From Pleodorina starrii (Eukaryota > Chlorophyta > Chlorophyceae > Chlamydomonadales > Volvocaceae), in NCBI GenBank assembly GCA_030267565.1, contig BRXU01000047.1, positions 372,001-436,000 of the forward strand: a stretch of DNA of 64,000 nt. Reading direction: 5' to 3'. The notes beneath the pieces are model-generated. The model was not told the DNA's origin and ran no database searches. It saw only the letters and a program-made list of their open reading frames with translations. Shown here piece after piece: positions 31,297-42,922 of the stretch. A program made the translations under genes and the position numbers. Numbering within the stretch: the stretch's first letter is position 1; every line of letters begins with the position of its first letter.

Positions 31297-33456
31297 TCAA
31301 AGCGTGCCAATGGACACGCGTGCCGCCACACCGCCATCCTCCAGCAGCCTGTTCAGCTCCCAGGCAGACACTTGCTCCATTAAGGCGTCAGTGAGCCTGC
31401 GAACGATGTCCTCCGCATCCACTGCCTGCTGACGGCGGGGAACTTCATCCGCCTCCTGCTTCTGCTCCTCCTCTTTCCCCTCTCCATCCACCTCCTCCAC
31501 CTCCCCCTCCTCCTCCTCTTCCCCATCTCCCCCCTCCCCCTCCCCCTCCTCCTCCTCCTCCTCCCCTTCCCTCGCCTCGTCGTCATCGTCCTCCTCCTCC
31601 ACCTCCTCTTCCCCATTTACCTCCTCCCCCTCTCCCCCCTCTCCCTCCCCCTCCTCCTCCCCCTCCTCCTCCTCCCCTTCGTCATCCTCGGAAGTTCCTG
31701 GCACACTGAGCGGCCCCAGGCTGGTGATCCAGCTCAGGAGCGAGTCATTGTCCACCTCGGGCCCCTCATCATCCCCTTGTACCGACCAAACACTGGGCAC
31801 CTGCGGGCTGAACATCCAGATCAGGTGCGGGGCATGGCACACCTCGAGCTTCTCATTCCTTGCCTCCGCGTCCACGTACTCGGTGCCCTCATCACTCTCA
31901 AGTGGCTCAAGCGGCCTACGGTGACGTAGGTAGATGCCGTCCAGGTGGATGTGCAGCGGCCGGCTCCGCAGCTCGGCCCCCTGGGGTAGCGCCAGCAGGA
32001 GCTCCACCAAGGCCATGTACTCCCTGCCGGTGTTCACCCCCTCGCAGGAGCGCACCACCACCTCCTCACACAGCGGCAGGGCAACCAGCAGGGACACCAG
32101 GTGGGCAGGCGTGAGGCCCGCGCACGAGTGGAACTCCAGCCGCTGCAGACTCGGTGCCAGCAGTGGAGCACATGTGAACCCCAGGCTGGCCATTCTATGA
32201 CGGTGCTGCACCTGGTACACAATGAGGCACTTCGGGGACTCAGTGAGTTGCTGCAGCGCCCTGCCCAGCTTCGGCACCTCCCGGTCGGTCGAGAGCCGGA
32301 TAGCGTCCACCTTCAGGATGTTCAGGTAGCGCACCATCGAGCGGCTCAGGATGAACCCCGGCTCGGCCTTCTGGACCCTCAGCTTGTTCAGCGGCAGCCC
32401 CGACGCTGTCACCGCTGCAACGACGGTTTTTAGGAGGTGGTGGTCGGAGACATCCATGTCCCAGCTGCCAATCTGCTGCTGCTGCTGCTGTGGCTGACCA
32501 CTGCTGCTGCTGCAGTCTCCTGACATTCTTGCCCTGGTCAGCCGGACGCCCCCGCCCTCGATCTCCAGCTCCTCAAGCGCCTCACCGAGCCCATAACGCA
32601 GCACGTGCCGCACGCTGGGGTTGGTGGCTGGCACTCCTTGCAGCCGGAGCGTGCGGAGATTTGGAAAGCGTGCAAGCACCTCAGCCTCCCCCTGGGACAT
32701 CGAGACCTCGTGGGCGTGCTCCGTAAAGCTCAGCGTGAGGTCCCGCAGCTGGGTGAGGCTGCCCACCAACTCTCCGATGTAATAGAGTCCCTCGATGAAG
32801 CAGATCTGCAGACGCTGCAGGCGGGGGAGGTGAGCCGCGATGCCGGAGCAGAAGAACCACGGGTCGGCTGGGGTACACGCGCCCATCAGCCTCAGGTCCT
32901 GCAGAGAGGGGAACCTCGCAGCCAGCCGTTCGGGGAGCGTTGTGGGGAGCTCGACGACGTCGTCGTCCGAGTTGGTGAGTAACCGAATGTGGAGCTCCCG
33001 GATGTTCTCGGTGGTCCCTGGGGCAGCATCGACGAAGGACAGCAGCCGATCGCACAGGTCGGCCGGCCGCCACTGCTGCTGCGTCGGCAGCCCCCACTTG
33101 CCGATGGTCCGGAAGGATATCTCCACGCGCAGGCAGGTGCAGCGTTGCCTGCGCTTAAGCCGGGCCGCCCAGCCGCCCAAGACCTCCGGCAGCCTCCCGT
33201 CCAGCCGCTCTCGTTGCTCACTCGTCGGGGCCGAGAGGCGGAGGTGGAGCTCAAGATCGTGTTGGTCGACGAGGTCCCGGCCGTCGCGGCAAGTTAGACG
33301 AAGCGCGTTTAAGTCACTCCTCTCAAGCGGCCGTCCGATTCTGTGCGCCCATTCGAACATAGTGCTGAGGGCCGCAAACACATTGGGTGGAACTTCGGGC
33401 CCGCTAGGATTGACTCCATGGTTGGAGATCTCTCCGCTTGTTTCACACTCTGCCAT
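31297..33456 (-). CDS. Intronless LRR-like protein, paralogue 2 (possible degenerate F-box)
   Basis: A single open frame of 719 residues from the ATG at 33456 (MAECETSGEISNHG). It is collinear with the 21382-23514 protein over its whole length: the F-box-like LRLTCRDGRDLVD, leucine-rich repeats (FPSLQDLRLMG, LPRLQRLQICF, FPNLRTLRLQGVPATNPS), an acidic run and the tail AWELNRLLEDGGVAARVSIG. It differs by an extra segment before the acidic run (CHAPHLIWMFSPQVPSVWS) and by ending at VSIGTL. Most differences keep the frame, which suggests past selection on the protein. Both copies point the same way in duplicated units about 10 kb apart. Function is unknown. Confidence 0.65.
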   Translation of the reverse strand: MAECETSGEISNHGVNPSGPEVPPNVFAALSTMFEWAHRIGRPLERSDLNALRLTCRDGRDLVDQHDLELHLRLSAPTSEQRERLDGRLPEVLGGWAARLKRRQRCTCLRVEISFRTIGKWGLPTQQQWRPADLCDRLLSFVDAAPGTTENIRELHIRLLTNSDDDVVELPTTLPERLAARFPSLQDLRLMGACTPADPWFFCSGIAAHLPRLQRLQICFIEGLYYIGELVGSLTQLRDLTLSFTEHAHEVSMSQGEAEVLARFPNLRTLRLQGVPATNPSVRHVLRYGLGEALEELEIEGGGVRLTRARMSGDCSSSSGQPQQQQQQIGSWDMDVSDHHLLKTVVAAVTASGLPLNKLRVQKAEPGFILSRSMVRYLNILKVDAIRLSTDREVPKLGRALQQLTESPKCLIVYQVQHRHRMASLGFTCAPLLAPSLQRLEFHSCAGLTPAHLVSLLVALPLCEEVVVRSCEGVNTGREYMALVELLLALPQGAELRSRPLHIHLDGIYLRHRRPLEPLESDEGTEYVDAEARNEKLEVCHAPHLIWMFSPQVPSVWSVQGDDEGPEVDNDSLLSWITSLGPLSVPGTSEDDEGEEEEGEEEGEGEGGEGEEVNGEEEVEEEDDDDEAREGEEEEEEGEGEGGDGEEEEEGEVEEVDGEGKEEEQKQEADEVPRRQQAVDAEDIVRRLTDALMEQVSAWELNRLLEDGGVAARVSIGTL

Positions 33457-34194
33457 CGCGCTTTCCTGCCCTGGCGGCTGGACGGAGCAGCAGCAGAAGA
33501 TGGGAACCACCACCTGGGGGCGCACAACGGCGGCGTGGCAACAAGCGGCGCGAGCGGGGACGAGGGCGGGTGCAGGGTGAGAGTCGAGGAGAGGGGCGTG
33601 CGATGCGGACGACCTACGCCTGGCGACCAGAATGCTGATGTATACTAGGATATTTCATCACTGCTTATACTGGTTAGATGTCATGCAGTGCTGCGGCTGG
33701 GAATAACATTCTACATAGTCGCGCGACGCGCAATGGCATGTGTGCTCCCCTCTTGACGCACCTTTTCTCACATGCCAGAGCCCCAAAAGGCAAGGTGTGA
33801 TGTCGCTGCGTCGAACCGTCGATCAGGTGACACAGCACGGTGAAAATTAGTCGATCCGGCTGCCGTTACGCGCCCGTGCACTGAATTCCCGCGTTCTCAT
33901 AGTTGTGCCTATGACAATATCTATGCGCTTTGTTTGTGTGAACGCTGTTACGGGATACTGTTAGGGGTGGTAAACCTGAGATGCGGAGTCAGCCCACAGT
34001 CGCGAGGCGGCGAATTAATAAGCATAGCATGCGAATGATGATAAGTGATCTACCTTCCATGTGCTCTACATTCAACCGTAAGCGGGGTCCCATCGCTGTG
34101 CCGGGGATCGGGAGTTCGGGGCCCGATGCCCGGGGCCCAGGGCCCAGGGCCCGATGCTCGGGGCCCGGGGCCCGACGCCCGTCACTTCTTCCTG
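33457..34194. repeat. 5' flank of LRR-like gene 2, duplicated
   Basis: Counterpart of 23515-24211. It has an expanded run of GGGCCC-type units near 34120-34175 (GCCCGGGGCCCAGGGCCCAG). No separate gene was recognised. Confidence 0.6.
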
Positions 34195-34640
34195 ACAGTT
34201 GTGAGATTGGGGTACTTACAAAGGGGACCAGCTTTCGCAACTGGTCGCTATCCCTAACGGCTAGACGGACTGTTCATCCTACCCTAGCGCCCTAGGCTGA
34301 TCTGACCCGGCGAGTCCACAAACAACATGCAGGTGCTGCCAACCCGGCACCTGAGAAGGAATGCACCCACTGTGCCCCTGAAACGTCACGAGGGTGCTGC
34401 TGCCTGTCCAGCACCGTGGAAAAGAAGGACAACCCAACCCCAACCCAGAACACGACGCGCGGCCAAGCAACTGCGATGGCGGGACCCCGACCTGAAACCG
34501 AACAGAGTACCCCCAGCAGGGCGACTCAGGCATCACGAACCTACGCCGAGGGCAAGCCAGGCCGCAGGCCAACCCTACTAGGCAGCACGCCTTCGTTGGA
34601 CGGCAGTTCGTATATGCCGTGGATGCTCCAGAAATTTAGC
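34195..34640 (-). mobile_element. Truncated LINE 3' end, second copy
   Basis: Matches 24212-24659 almost throughout (GACTGTTCATCCTACC at 34269; TGGATGCTCCAGAAATTTAG near 34620). Similarity stops where the larger LINE begins in the first unit, which dates that LINE insertion after the unit duplication or marks it as copy-specific. Confidence 0.5.
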
Positions 34641-34919
34641 TCCTGGAGCCCCTCAGTACGTTCCGCTCTGCCGCTCTGTCGCTCTGCCGCTCGTGTTGGG
34701 CTGAGTCCCATGCCAGGCCCCTACAATGCAGCATCGTATAGGACATACATCCTACGTACGACTATTATCGTCACTGTCCAAGGCCAGCATTAGCCTTCCG
34801 TTCAGTCCCATGCAAGGCCCGTACTCCAAGTCTGCGTCGTGCAGCCCATCCAACGTACGACTACGAACTGTGAACTGTCCGAAGTCGCTATTGGCCTTCG
34901 CCACATTCCCAGTCCACGT

Positions 34920-35495
34920 CCAGAGCACTCGTCCAGAACACATACACGTCAGCTACGTTACAAGCGAGTTGGGTTGTATTGCGCACAGGGCCGACAGCGG
35001 GATTGGCGCCCCACCACAAAGAAAGACGAGGGGGTTTGATCAATCAACATTCAGTCCCACGGCCAAATCGGCCGCAATACCGTAAACCACAAACCGACAC
35101 AGCCGATAGATCAAGGCATGGGGAACACGCGTCATGCGTTTGTGGGTCAGCTGGTTATCGTTGGCGAATGCAACCACAGACTGGCACGCGGGGAGGCACG
35201 CGCATGCGCCGCCGTCCGTGTTCTGGGCCAGGACACGTCGGGCCCGGTGCCCAAAGTCGCCGATCGATAACGTTCACATCAGTGCATGTCCGCTCGCTTG
35301 ATTGCCGCACATCAGCAGTACAGCACCACCACCACCCTTGACAGGCGTCAAAGTGCTTACGTGGAGCCGTTGAGATCAACCAACCAAATATCCAAATCGT
35401 TTCCGAGTGAATCACGTACGTTCCGGCCGCGTAGCCCTCCATTGGGAAAATGCGTGCCTACGCGGCAGGCTCAGCCAACGGCACCGAATGAAATC
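34920..35495. repeat. Duplicated left flank, copy 3 (partial, LF3)
   Basis: It repeats CAGAGCACTCGTCCAGAACA through GAATGAAATCAAAGG of LF2, including the about 110-bp block. It then diverges before the telomere-like run, and no LRR-like gene follows. It is a third, truncated start of the same unit. Confidence 0.75.
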
Positions 35496-36122
35496 AAAGG
35501 GCGCTGCGCACGGGCCGCGTCTGCCTATTTGAGGGCCCACTGCCCATTACCGTTGTTGTGACTGAATGTCCGTCACACCAACCCAAGCTTGCAAACACGC
35601 CGTCGTCCACAAACATGAGCCCATTGCCGCGAGCATCCGCTCGTACCGCACCCGCGTACACTGAGGTCACGTTCACATCTGCCTTGCTCAAGACCCAAAC
35701 CCAAATCCCAAACTCTCCCGTGCGTCAAGTTTGCCTTACTGAAGGCATAAACCCAAATCCCAGACTGGCTGGGGTGCCCGCCGTCGGCGCTGCATCAAAA
35801 CTTCAAAAGCCACAACCCCTCGCTCCTGCGTGTGTGTGTCTGTGTGTGTATGGCGCCTTGCTCGGTGGTCACTGTCACTACGGCCCGATCCGGCCCGGAT
35901 CCCAAACCCGACCCCGATCCCGACCCCAACCCCGGGCGACCTCCTTATTAAGCCCCCGTCAAGCCAATCAAGCACGGCCGCGATGCGAGCCCCAAAACTG
36001 AATCCATCCCCCGCTTAACCCGGACGAAACGGCCACAGGAAGCAACTGGGAGGCAACTACACCGGCGCCAACCACCCACCGACCGTTATGCGCCACCCCG
36101 CGACAATGAATGTACGGCACAC
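35496..36122. other. Intergenic region, no gene seen
   Basis: Contains a local imperfect direct repeat (AACCCAAATCCCA at about 35699 and 35752) and pyrimidine-rich sequence. It is the 3' flank of the coiled-coil gene at 36123-37412. No supported open frame. Confidence 0.45.
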
Positions 36123-37412
36123 TTACGGCGCCGCGACCGCCTCCGCCTCCGCCTCCGCCTCCGCCGCCTGCACCCCCTCCCGTAGTTGCGCCTGTAGCTG
36201 GTCGATCTGCTCGTCCCGCTCCCGGATCTTTGCGGCCATGCGCTCCAGGCGCTGAGTCACCTTGTCGCGAGTCCACTGGATGCTCTCCGCGTACGAGGCG
36301 TGTACCGCATCCATCCTGACCGCCACCCCCGCCAGCTCGCTCTCGAGGGCCTGCATCGCTGCGTCCACGGCCGGCATGGCGCCGCGCACCTCCGCCAGGT
36401 CGAGTCGCGGGTCGAACAGCCGGTCGCGCTGCTCCTCCGCCTCGGCCTTCTGCACCAGCAGGCTCCCGTGCTTGCGAATCCAGATCTCCAGATCCTTGGC
36501 GGCCGTCACGTAGTTGCTCTGAGCCTCCTTGAGCTGAGCCTCCAGCGGCCCCACAGCCGCCGCCTGGCGCTCCGCCACCGCCAGCTGCCGCTGCAGCGCC
36601 TCCGCCTCCGCCGCCCTCTTCCGCAGCGGCTCTACGTCTGCTGCCATCTGGGCCTCCAACCCCACCACCTGCTGCCTCAGCGCCTCCGCCTCCGCGGCCT
36701 GCTTGCGCAGTGGCGCCACCTCGGCCACCTCTGCCGCCGCAGCGCCGCCATCGACTCCACCTGGCGGCTCAGCTCCGACACCTGCTGCTGGAGCGGCTCC
36801 AGAACCGCCGTACGCTTGCAAGCGGCCTCCCACTGCTGTGTGCGGTCGGCGAGGGCGACCTCCTGCTCGTCAAACTGCTGCTGCAGCCGGGAAAAGTCGG
36901 CCAAGAGCGCCCGGTTGGCGGCCTCGAGCTGGCGGTTGGCGGTCTCCAGAGCCTCCTTGTCGCGAATCAGATCGGAGAGCGCGTTGGTGGTCTGGGCCGC
37001 GTGCTCCTGCCAGCTCTGCGGGATTGGGGAACGGTCCGGATGCGGGCGGGGTGTGGCAGGGGGTCAGCGTTAGCAGCGAGGCAGGTGGCAACCTGGCTTG
37101 CACTGAGGATGGTAGCTTGGGCACATGATGCCCCAAGGACGGCCGACATACAGGAGCTCATAATCGCTGTTGTCATCATGGGAGAAGTTTATATGTAAAC
37201 CTCACCTGAACCTCGGTTTCTTGTTCCTTGAGCTTGGCTTCGAAGTCGGCGTTCAGTGCGGCAAGCTTTTGCTCGTGTTGCTTCATGAACTCCGTGCCCA
37301 TGTGCTTGTAATATTCGTTCAAGTTAATATCCTTGTTACGAGTAGCACGAATATAAAATTGGCCCTTGGCGTCCGTGATGGTTTCAAAAGGGTTGCAGCC
37401 GAATATTGCCAT
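36123..37412 (-). CDS. Coiled-coil protein of unknown function, with apparent frameshift
   Basis: Exon 37206-37412 starts at ATG 37412 and encodes 69 residues (MAIFGCNPFETITDAKGQFY ...). The donor CAG|GTGAGG joins in phase 0 to exon 37015-36123, which begins SWQEHAAQTTNALSDLIRDK. The protein is one long heptad-rich coiled coil (LETANRQLEAANRAL, LQQQVSELSRQVESMAAL, APLRKQAAEAEALRQQVVGL, QRLERMAAKIRERDEQIDQL). Around 36735-36765 the reading frame must shift by one base to pass from VESMAALRRQ to EVAEVAPLRKQ. The second exon is 893 nt, which is not a multiple of three. This may be an assembly error in a GC-rich repeat or a real mutation. The end is a TAA at 36123, but the surrounding CC|GTAAGT is also a good splice donor, so further exons are possible. 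No family was recognised; a cytoskeletal role is only a guess. Confidence 0.6.
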
Positions 37413-40400
37413 AGTGACGCCCGTTAAGCCTTCAGGACTCAGCAAGCCTTAGGGAGATTGGGCCTAATTATCGCAAGATAAGAACTGGAAAGCGGTAATG
37501 CTTCAGAGGTGTTGGTCTGTTAACGAATGAGTCAGAAAGTGGAGGTGTTTAGGCAAGCCACGAACGACTTCTAATCTGTTCTTAGGAATGGAACCTGTCT
37601 GTGTACCGGGACTTATTGGGGGCAAGAATTGTAACAGTGTTCGCATTGTAACAGTGTTCGTATTGGTCAGTTGCATAACTGTTGCACCACTTCACAACTG
37701 GGCGCTTCAGTCTACGCAATAGGACCAAGAAGGATGTAAAGTATTCTCTGCAGTGCAGAATTCATGAAGTGGCGGCTGCGGGTCGGTCGATTGAAGGTCT
37801 CTCAAGTCGGTCGGCGGAAGGAGACTTGAAGGAAAGCCTAGCCAGGGCTACAAGGGTTATCAATATCATTAAATGCAGCAATGTGTTAAGGCAACATTGC
37901 GCCGCTGCGCCGATGGCGAAGGTCGCGGCCGTCACATGTCATAGATGCGTGTGTGCAAGGATGCACAGGGCCTTGGGTGGGGACTCATGCCGACAATAAA
38001 GGTTTTCTTACTTCCAAACAGGTAATCCATTTCCTCTACGGCGCGCAATGACGCATTATGTGACCCAGGCGATCGTCTGCAGATCCGTGCGTGTGAAACA
38101 GCGTTGATGGGTTGGGCCTCATCAGCGCCGCCATTCAAATCCACCGCGTAACATGAAGTTCGCATGTTGCCTCGATCCGCATTTTGCCTCGATCTTGGGG
38201 GTGAAATGAATCTTGGTTGCGCCCCGGCCTCTAGAAGCAACCCTGGCTGGGGGGGCTTCCATCTGCTACCTGCAGTCCTTCTCTTCGCGAAGGCTCTGCA
38301 GCTCTGCCACAGCGTAGCCCGAAACCCACCTTGGAACGCTGGGAATAGGAGCCTGAATATTGGCCGAAATCCTGCGAGCCAAAGTCAGTGCTGTCAGCAC
38401 CGTCGGAGCTGTGCTCGCCTGGGAGCCGAACAACGCACCCCGTTCACCATACACACATGGTAGATGGTACCCTTGCGTAACCCCGCGCGACGAAGCTTAT
38501 CCGGCAAGGCCACTCCACGCTCCTCAAAGGCACCGGCGCAAGCTTCGAACATGGCCTGGCCGGTCGAGGGCGAATACGTCGTCGTACAGTTTGCCCCCGC
38601 GCGACGACACCGAGTCATGTAGTAGGAGGCCCAATGGCAGGCTGAGTACTTCAACCAACTCGCCCTGCTGGTGATCTTTCGGAAGCTCCGGCGGCACTAC
38701 CGTAATTCGGGTGGAGCTGGCGAGAGGCCGGCGAATGGGTCATTTGACTACAGCTGTACAGCATGCACTCGATAGGCAGTTAAGGACTACACGGGTGGAT
38801 GGGTCCTGGATGCTGTCGGAGCTGGTTGAACGCGCTTTCGACCTGCCCGTACTGCTGCAGTGCTCCACCACATGCGTGTGTACTCCAGCGCGTACCGTAC
38901 GTACGTAGGAGGAACACGTCCAGCCGATAATACCGTACCCGGAGGGCATCCCGCCGCGCGCCGGGGACGAGACGCGTGTGTGCAATACTGCAATTGGCGC
39001 AGCCCCCAACCGAACGCGGCGCAAACGGCGCCGGCTGCTGCGGAGCCCACCCCGCAGCCACATCTCTGCATCTCTGCACAGGGGCTCGTCTGAGCAGCTG
39101 AACGTGTCGCCCCTCCTACGGACTGACAGAGGCCCACATGCCGTTGTGGTTGCAGCGCGGGAAGGGGGGGGCGAGGGGAGGGGATACGGCATACCGTGCC
39201 GTGCGTGCAGGAGCACCGGCCTTTCGGTAGCCCCAGGAGGCTCCTTCCAAGGCCTTACATCCCTCAAAGCCTCAGGGGCAGGGTCCACAAGAGCCCTCCG
39301 CTTGAAGAAGACTGCCGTACATTTGGCCACCATTCATACCTGCCCGCCATCACATGAATGGGCCAATCCACGTCTACCCTTCGGACTGGAAGGCAGGGGG
39401 GAATGGAGACTAGACTGAAACTCCGAGGCCGAGACTCTGTACTGCATGGTACGACACGGAGCCCTCGGGACGTCCTCACGACGACGGAGACATCGGGAGC
39501 GAAGAGTGCCAAGACTCATGGTGAGCACTGAAGAGACACAATCCGCCGCCGCTCTTCAGAATTCATTAACACAGTACAGTGCCACAATCGGGGAAGTGTT
39601 CGGTCCTTGCTAGGTGGTTGACGCCTCGCATGGCGTACCGCACGCGCAAAACGCGTAGCACAAGGAGGGATGGACGCCGTATGGAAGCATCACACCGAAA
39701 ACATGGCGACCAAGGCGCCAACAGCCGCCGGTTGGCCGCTACTAGGCTAGGGTAGGGTAGGCGGCTCTGACCGGCAACATCACACTACCCACCACCACCA
39801 CCACCATCACTGCTGAGCCCTAGAGCCTGATCGAAAGCCTGCCAACCCAAAATAGCAGTGCCGCCCGGCCCCGACCTGCTGACCGACCCCTGACCCCAGA
39901 CAGTACCAAAGCGGGCGCAGTGCGCGCGTTCGTGCGCATGCGCTTTTGCCAATATGCATACACCACCCGCGCTCTCTCTAAAACGCCTCCTCCTCCGCCG
40001 CCGCTGCTGCCACCCTTGCGGAGCTAGCTAGCTTTTGTGCGGCGAGCAAGGACCCCAAAGCAGATCAGCAGTAACCAGCACACCCCAGAAGACCCCAACC
40101 AAGGCTCGATGCCGCACAGCGCCCACAGAGGCCCGTTCGTACGCTGCTTCTGCGCCGCCAGATGTAGGCTGCTGCCCCAAGTCTCCCCCTCCCGCCCTCC
40201 CTCCCTCCCGCCCGCCCGCCCGCCCGCAAAGGCCCCAAAGCACTCTGCCCACCCGCCCCCTCCCATTCCCATCCATTCCTGGCAAACGCCGCGCCGGCCG
40301 GTTTCGCGCCCCACTGCGGCGCCAAAGCCGAGCTCCAGCAACTTGCTGGCAAACGTCGTCGAAAAAGCTGCCGGGTAGCCGCGCAGAGAGGTCTGCAGCG

Positions 40401-41298
40401 CTCTAGGGACCGACACCCCCCACACACCACCGCGGCACGGCATAGTCCCGGTGACGATGCTCTGCTCGGGCCGCCGCCCGCCACTGCCACTCCCCTTCAA
40501 ATGCGTCGAGACACCGGCCCTCAACTGGCTGACCGGCCACGCTCGGTCCTTTCCCCACCAATGCCCCTATCTTCACCACAAAACAGTGCTACTCCTGCTG
40601 CTGCCGCTGCTGCCTGGATGGACGCGCGATGCACTACTGCCGCTGCCGACCGCTGCTATCCCTGAAATGCGTAACAGTACCTGTTACTATTGCTCCTGCT
40701 GCCGGTGGCCACCACCACCGCTCTGGGGCCTCTGGCCGCTCGCCGCCACCTCTCCCCCCGCGACTGGACGGGCGCACGGCACACAAAGCCAGACCGACAC
40801 GGACCACGGAGTGTGCTCCCGTCCGGCTGCAAAGCCGTGCGGTGCGGTGCGTTCCGTACCGTTACTGTCCGTGGCGCGGACTACCACTACTACCAAGAGG
40901 CGTCAATAAGCACTCCCCGACACGCGGTCCCACACGGCACGCGCTGCGCCCACGCGTCCGGAACAAGGCACAACTCCCGAACTCCCCGCGCCACGACGCA
41001 GCCTCACTCAGTCATCCCACAAAGGCACGCGCGCCAACCCGTGCTAATCAGAGCCGGCCATAATCCCCACGACCAGCCTTCCGGCGAATCGGCCCTTGGG
41101 GACCGCAGTACTCCTCCCCTCCTGCGTCCCAACCCCCCATGGGGCCGCAGGAACACCACCGGCCATTCCATCCCGCCCCCTTCCGCTGCTGCCCACGACC
41201 CCGGTTCGTTCCGCCAAATCAGCAATTACCACATCACGTTTCCACAAAGCGGGGCATCCCATGTCCCCATCCCATGTTCCCAACCCATCCCCGTTCCA
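37413..41298. other. Long intergenic region, no confident gene
   Basis: 3.9 kb between two minus-strand genes. It holds a duplicated AACAGTGTTCG motif (37631 and 37651), a dispersed repeat (38345-38475) and many short open frames without splice context or recognisable domains. The 5' part (37413-37680, lower GC) probably contains the promoter of the coiled-coil gene. The right end is the 3' flank of the Gln-rich gene. Confidence 0.45.
38345..38475 (-). repeat. Dispersed repeat shared with 63825-63945
   Basis: On the minus strand this reads CATGTGTGTATGGTGAACGG, then GGCTCCCAGGCGAGCACAGC and AATATTCAGGCTCCTA. The same order occurs on the plus strand at 63825-63945 with about 80 percent identity by eye. 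The conceptual translation YHVCMVNGVR continues past the repeat into FEERGVALPDKLRRAGLRKG, so it may be a fragment of a gene or element family. Confidence 0.65.
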
Positions 41299-42889
41299 TT
41301 ACATCTGCCGCAGCAGCTCCAGTTGCCGCAGCAGCGCCTCATTGGTTGGCGGACCCGCAATGTGCCCCAGCTGCTGCCGCTGCGGACCCCCGCCGAGCAT
41401 CCCGCCAGCCCCACCCCCCCCTGGACCCGACCGCAGACTCATCTGAAGCTGCAGAGACCGACCGAATGCGTCCGACCCTCCCATGCCGCCGCCGCCGCCA
41501 GGCCCCAGCCCGCCCAGCCCCAGCCCCTGCTGCGACAGCCCGCCGGCCTTGCCGCCGCCGCCACCCATCGGTCCCTGGCCACCGCCGCCCCCAAGAAGGC
41601 TCCCGGGTCCGCCCTCCAGCCCCCCGCCGCCCATGCCCAGCCCCGGACCCATCGGCCCCAGTCCGCTTGGGCCCATCCCCCCGCCGGCGCCCGGCGCTCC
41701 TCCGCCTCCTCCCATTGCACCCGCCTGCGGCCCCATTCCGTTCAGCCGTCCCAGCCCCGCCAGCAGGCCTTGCGCGGGGGTCATGCCGGCGCCGGGCCCC
41801 TGCGCCCCCAGCCCGCCGTTGCCGCTGCCACCGCCGGCGGCGGCAGCGGCGGCGGCGGCAGCTTGCTGTGCGGCCATCAGCTGGCTCCGCATCTGTGCCT
41901 GCGCCTGCGCCAGAGCCATCAAGTGCTGCTGGTGCTGCTGCTGCTGCTGCTGTTGTTGGAGGTGGAGGTGCTGCTGCTGAGCTGATGCAGTACCCAGATC
42001 CGCCGGATCCAGCCCATGCGTGAGGGAGTCCGAGTCGCCCGTCCCAAAGCCCAGCGCCGCCATGCCCAGGGGCCCGAGGCCGCCGGCACCGCCGCCGCGC
42101 GCACCGGCGACACCTGGAGCTGCCGCCGAGCCCTCCGTCGAGAACAGGCTGCCGCCGCCGGACCCCGACAGAGCTCCGCCGACGCCGGACCCGCCGCCGC
42201 CGCCCAGCTGACCCAGCAGCCCCAACGCCGCCCCCCCGGCAGCGCCGCCGGGCCCCATGAGCGCGCCGCCCTGCAGACCGTGCGACGGCGGGTGGTGGTG
42301 GGGGTGCTGGTGCTGGTGCTGGTGCGCACCGACGCCCGCGCTACTGCTCCGGGCCAGCATGCCGCCGCCGCCGCCCCCGCCCGCCTGCATGCCCTGTTGC
42401 GGACCCGGGCTGAAGCTCAGCAGCCGGTTGCGGCCACCGGCGCCCATGCCGCCCGCCTCCTGGTTCCCGCCCACGACCGCTGCCGCGGCGGCTGCCGCCG
42501 CGGCCGTCTTGCTAGCCTCCGCCGCAGCGGCCGCCTGCGCCGCCGCCATCGCCGCCGCGGCGGCAGCTGACGACCCGCCGGTCTGCATGCCCCCCGCCGG
42601 TCCGCCCTGCATGCCGGGCGGCGGCCGCCCCAGCCCGCCCAGCTGCAGCCCCCGTTGGGCCCCGTTGCCCGTGCCCGCACCCAGCCCGCCCAGGGCAGCC
42701 GCACCGAGCGGGCCACCGGCCAGCGACCCCGCGCCGCCAGGCCCAGCCGCCATTGGCCCGCCAGCCGCGACCCCGCCAGGTCCTAGCGCCATCTGCAGCC
42801 CTCCTCCCGCGGAACTGCCACCGGTGGAGCCCAAGGCTCCCCCCGGCAGCTGCAAATGCAGGCTCTGTTGCTGCTGTTGTTGTTGTTGC

Positions 42890-42922
<33 letters not shown>

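Noticed and set aside
40690..41985. 431-codon plus-strand open frame opposite the Gln-rich gene
   Set aside because: It is the antisense shadow of a GC-rich, stop-poor exon; composition is Pro/Ala/Arg with no domain, and the minus-strand model explains the sequence.
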